64,000 bases of DNA from Thermoplasmata archaeon. Lineage in GTDB: Archaea > Thermoplasmatota > Thermoplasmata > RBG-16-68-12 > SOIM01. The translations under genes and the position numbers were made by a program. Of the stretch, positions 61,454 through 64,000 are shown piece after piece (position 1 is the stretch's first letter; each line of letters starts with the position of its first letter). The DNA is taken from NCBI GenBank assembly GCA_023140195.1, contig JAGLME010000015.1:310001-374000 (forward strand), in the 5' to 3' direction. The notes below the pieces were generated by a model that was given only the letters and a program-made list of their open reading frames with translations, was not told where the DNA came from and ran no database searches.

Positions 61454-62090
61454 CCTTCTCCGATGGGAGCTTGTTTATCAGAACATATGCCCAGTTGAGT
61501 TTCTTCTTCTTGATCTCCACGTTCTTGCCCTTGTCCCTGGGATTGTCGAAATCGAAACCGATGAGATTGATCTCCGTCGCCCCAAAATGATCGGCCAGGA
61601 ATATGCCTCTGTCCCCATCCGTGAAGCCCCCGAAGTTGTGGATCTTGCCAGAAGGTAGGGATTGGGTCGTTCCCATGACTTTTCCCTTGAAACATTCCGC
61701 GTATTTCCTTATTTCATCCATGTTGTCCCCGTGGGCGTGGATGATGACGATCGCCCCTCTCTCATTGGCTTTCACCAGGTCCTCCACCTTGCCATCCAGG
61801 TCCGTCATTACCACGTCTGGAACCAGGCCCTTTTCAAGAAGGAACGATGTCGCCTCATCCGCAGAGATCAGAACACCTTTGGCCTTGTCTGTCTCTTCTT
61901 CCAGGTTGGGTCCGTCTCCCGCGACCGTCACCACCCTGCCGTTTATGAGATCTGCCAGCTCCTCGTGAGTGGTTTCCTCACCGACCAATCTGCCTGAGAG
62001 CAACCTGGCGCTAAGCTCATCCTTCTGTTGATCAAAACCGAAATCCTCCAGTATCTGGTGGTAGTATTCCTCCCACTCTTCGTAGAGCAT
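61428..62090 (-). CDS. mptE: 6-hydroxymethylpterin diphosphokinase MptE-type (DUF115)
   Basis: A 220-residue DUF115 protein. Signature regions: VVTVAGDGPNLEEE (53-66), GVLISADEATSFLLEKGLVP (72-91), VVMTDLDGK (93-101), and GFTDGDRGIFLADHFGATEI (about 154-173). MptE makes the pyrophosphate of 6-hydroxymethyl-7,8-dihydropterin in archaeal (methano)pterin synthesis. Convergent with gcvPB, with overlapping ends. Confidence 0.88.
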   Translation of the reverse strand: MLYEEWEEYYHQILEDFGFDQQKDELSARLLSGRLVGEETTHEELADLINGRVVTVAGDGPNLEEETDKAKGVLISADEATSFLLEKGLVPDVVMTDLDGKVEDLVKANERGAIVIIHAHGDNMDEIRKYAECFKGKVMGTTQSLPSGKIHNFGGFTDGDRGIFLADHFGATEINLIGFDFDNPRDKGKNVEIKKKKLNWAYVLINKLPSEKVILPEPSS

Positions 62091-62108
62091 CGGACCTCTC
62101 CTGGAAGA

Positions 62109-63254
62109 CTATCTTCGCCACTCGGCCTCGGGAGGCGCTCTTCTTTCCAGCATTCTCCAGCCAGCGGTGCCCAGACCAAGGACCGTAAGGGCCACTATGA
62201 GCGTGATTACAATCATCGGAAGGCTTGCCATAGGTTCGGTGTACCCGAAGACGACGGACATGGTCAGCAGCAATCCGCTCATGATTATTGCCACGACGAA
62301 GAAGAAGATGGTGACCGACCAGAACAATTTGGGGAACTCCCGCTTCTTGAGGACGACCACAATGATCTTCCCCAGTTCGTGCAGGTAGATCCCCAAGATA
62401 AACAACCAGATGAAACCACCCACGAAGAAGAAGAACTTCTTTACGTAGTCTGGCGTCCCCGAAGATGCGTCAATTCCATAGAATACCCCCAACATTATGA
62501 GAATCCAGGCCACTATGTTGAAGAATATGGTAACATCACCCGACATGACCGATGTTTTGGCATCGTCGTAGGAATCTCTGATGTTCCTCAAACCTCGCTT
62601 CAGCGAGAAGCTTCCAGGATAAGTTATGTACAGCACTGAGGCCCCAAACACCACAAGGATCAAGGCAGGTGGGAATGAATTGGCCACTTCGATCGTCCAA
62701 CCGAACTTCATAATGCTCGGAATTATGCCAATGAAGACCGACAAGCCCCAGAGAAGCAGGACCAAACCCAGAGGAGTGAACAATCGTCTCCTCCATTTCT
62801 CGTCCCTCAGGGTCTTCGCAACTATGGATACAGCACTCTCAATGCTCGTGTGCTGTTTCACGAAAACTCGCCTGACATGGTCGACCTTCAATCTTGATGT
62901 GATCAGAGGAAAGACGGACTCGTCCTCGGCTCCATCGCTGATCAGATAAGCAGTGTCGGGTCTCACCTCGTCGATCACCTCTTCCAGCTGCCTTACGATC
63001 TCCCTGTCAGAGATTTCTCCGACCTTCATGTCCCCAGAGAGGGTCGCGATTTCGGCATCAATACCGTTCCTGGTGAGGTCATCATATCTGCTTATCGCCG
63101 TGAACATCGTGTTGACGTCAGCATCCTCTGGATCGGCAAGTCCCAGTTTCATGGCCGCATCCAGATTGTCCCTCCGACCGATGATGGGTCCGGGTATACC
63201 AGCTTTCACTCCGATGTCATTATCTCTGTCTATACAAAGGACCAAAGTCCGCAT
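62109..63254 (-). CDS. DUF373 family membrane protein
   Basis: A 381-residue archaeal protein of the DUF373 family. The N-terminal soluble part (VLCIDRDNDIGVKAGIPGPI, RVFVKQHTSIESAVSIVAKT, about 1-150) is followed by about six transmembrane segments (for example LVLLLWGLSVFIGIIPSIMK, FFVGGFIWLFILGIYLHEL). Function unknown. It lies 18 bases upstream of mptE on the same strand. Confidence 0.85.
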   Translation of the reverse strand: MRTLVLCIDRDNDIGVKAGIPGPIIGRRDNLDAAMKLGLADPEDADVNTMFTAISRYDDLTRNGIDAEIATLSGDMKVGEISDREIVRQLEEVIDEVRPDTAYLISDGAEDESVFPLITSRLKVDHVRRVFVKQHTSIESAVSIVAKTLRDEKWRRRLFTPLGLVLLLWGLSVFIGIIPSIMKFGWTIEVANSFPPALILVVFGASVLYITYPGSFSLKRGLRNIRDSYDDAKTSVMSGDVTIFFNIVAWILIMLGVFYGIDASSGTPDYVKKFFFFVGGFIWLFILGIYLHELGKIIVVVLKKREFPKLFWSVTIFFFVVAIIMSGLLLTMSVVFGYTEPMASLPMIVITLIVALTVLGLGTAGWRMLERRAPPEAEWRR

Positions 63255-63353
63255 GCCGTCCCGTTAATGAAATCCGGGAGTATATGAACTTTCCGACGCC
63301 CTTCTCTGCGAAATGGTTATATGGTGGCGACCTGATTTGTCATTTGAACCAAA

Positions 63354-64000
63354 ATGGGGGAAGATGATAAGGAATACGACATAGAGCGGGAACTAGAGGA
63401 TATGAAGGACCTGCTCATGACAGAAGAGGTCACGTGTCCCAACTGCAGTTCGAAGATAAGTCCGGATCTGAAGAGGTGCAATCTCTGCGGCTACGAGATC
63501 AAGAAGGACAAGGTGGACGAGGATTTCCAGAACAGGCTCAAGGCCACCATGTGGGCGCCTGGCATGGAACGCGGCGTCCCGCTCGGGTCCGACCTCCCGG
63601 AGCCGAAGGCGATAGAGACCATGCTAGAAGAGGAAGAGGAAGAGATCGATGAAGCAGAAGAAGAGCTCCTGGAGTTCCTGCAAGAGGAGGAACACCTTTC
63701 TGATGAAGAAGAGCTGATTGCGGTTGCCTTCTCTGCCAAGGAGAGGTCCAAGCTGACCTTGTCGGTCTCCACACTGATCTTCGGTATCGTCTTCTACATC
63801 CTGACCGCTCTCTATTATGACGTTGGGTACAATGTCCTGTTCCTCATGGTCATCGGGACGATCCTGGTCCTCGTTGGAGGCAATATCTTCTTCGATGTCA
63901 TCCTGGACCGCAAGAAGAGGGTGACGCTGTCATCCAAGAGCGAGCTGGGGGATGCGCTTCCAAGTCTCAAGGGCCGGCTGCTGATCCCGGGTGACCGGTT
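63354..64000 (+). CDS. Zinc-ribbon membrane protein, 3' end outside the window
   Basis: The ATG at 63,354 opens a frame that runs to the window edge (215 codons visible). It has an N-terminal zinc ribbon (CPNCSSKISPDLKRCNLCGY), a long acidic Glu-rich stretch (about 83-125) and two membrane helices (LSVSTLIFGIVFYILTALYY, VLFLMVIGTILVLVGGNIFF). It is a conserved-type archaeal hypothetical. Divergent from the DUF373 gene. Function unknown. Confidence 0.75.
   Translation, partial: MGEDDKEYDIERELEDMKDLLMTEEVTCPNCSSKISPDLKRCNLCGYEIKKDKVDEDFQNRLKATMWAPGMERGVPLGSDLPEPKAIETMLEEEEEEIDEAEEELLEFLQEEEHLSDEEELIAVAFSAKERSKLTLSVSTLIFGIVFYILTALYYDVGYNVLFLMVIGTILVLVGGNIFFDVILDRKKRVTLSSKSELGDALPSLKGRLLIPGDR

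Noticed and set aside
63324..63342. ggtggcgacctg, as an R6 copy before the last gene
   Set aside because: Only a short core matches, and it does not follow a surface-protein gene.

Overview
The window is archaeal and most probably from a member of the Thermoplasmatota or a close euryarchaeal relative. Seen directly: an Alba chromatin protein, ribosomal protein L21e, RNA polymerase subunit Rpo4, Pus10, a DUF655 protein, NreA, Sec61-beta, an MptE-type pterin kinase, a two-subunit glycine decarboxylase, an intron-containing tRNA-Ser, AT-rich TATA elements and Shine-Dalgarno sites. The phylum-level placement is inference from gene content and from the many large secreted NosD/fibronectin-type proteins.

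Layout. (1) 1-6,950 is core genome: a V4R protein, a GNAT acetyltransferase, a radical SAM/NreA pair, and a translation/transcription cluster (pus10, rpl21e, rpo4, DUF655) with alba. (2) 7,100-11,077 looks like a small integrated element: an SSV-type integrase with a KxxR motif, ribbon-helix-helix proteins, a long inverted repeat, and the 3' half of a tRNA-Leu(CAG) as a likely attachment-site scar. (3) 11,100-53,300 is a large accessory region of mostly single, unrelated genes in mixed orientation: secreted propeller and beta-helix proteins, small membrane proteins with zinc ribbons, methyltransferases, a KAP NTPase with freshly duplicated HEAT repeats, a type II restriction-modification pair, an HNH nuclease of the modification-dependent type, two adjacent HEPN proteins, and a recombinase fragment. 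At least six families of short intergenic repeats sit between these genes. One of them (here called the T tag) matches the 3' end of a tyrosine recombinase gene and lies at the 3' ends of several unrelated genes. (4) 51,771-53,242 is a second recombinase/RHH module. (5) 53,474-53,641 is Sec61-beta, a core gene, followed by another giant surface protein. (6) 56,729-58,284 is bounded by a 16-bp direct repeat of the tRNA-Ser 3' end. (7) 58,270-64,000 is core genome again: tRNA-Ser(CGA), a MoaD/ThiS-like protein, gcvPA-gcvPB, mptE, a DUF373 membrane protein and a truncated zinc-ribbon membrane protein.

How the genes work together. The core blocks are ordinary housekeeping. The accessory region combines defence functions (restriction-modification, type IV-like nuclease, HEPN pair, KAP NTPase) with a cell-surface repertoire whose members share domains: a C-terminal module found on three beta-helix proteins and, in related form, on one propeller, and a second module with an IDPDTLNLKSKG motif on a propeller and on an orphan fragment. 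The most interesting hypothesis is that this is a gene-cassette landscape in which a tyrosine recombinase, or its relics, shuffled single genes carrying short 3' tags or hairpins. This rests on repeats read by eye and needs an alignment to confirm.
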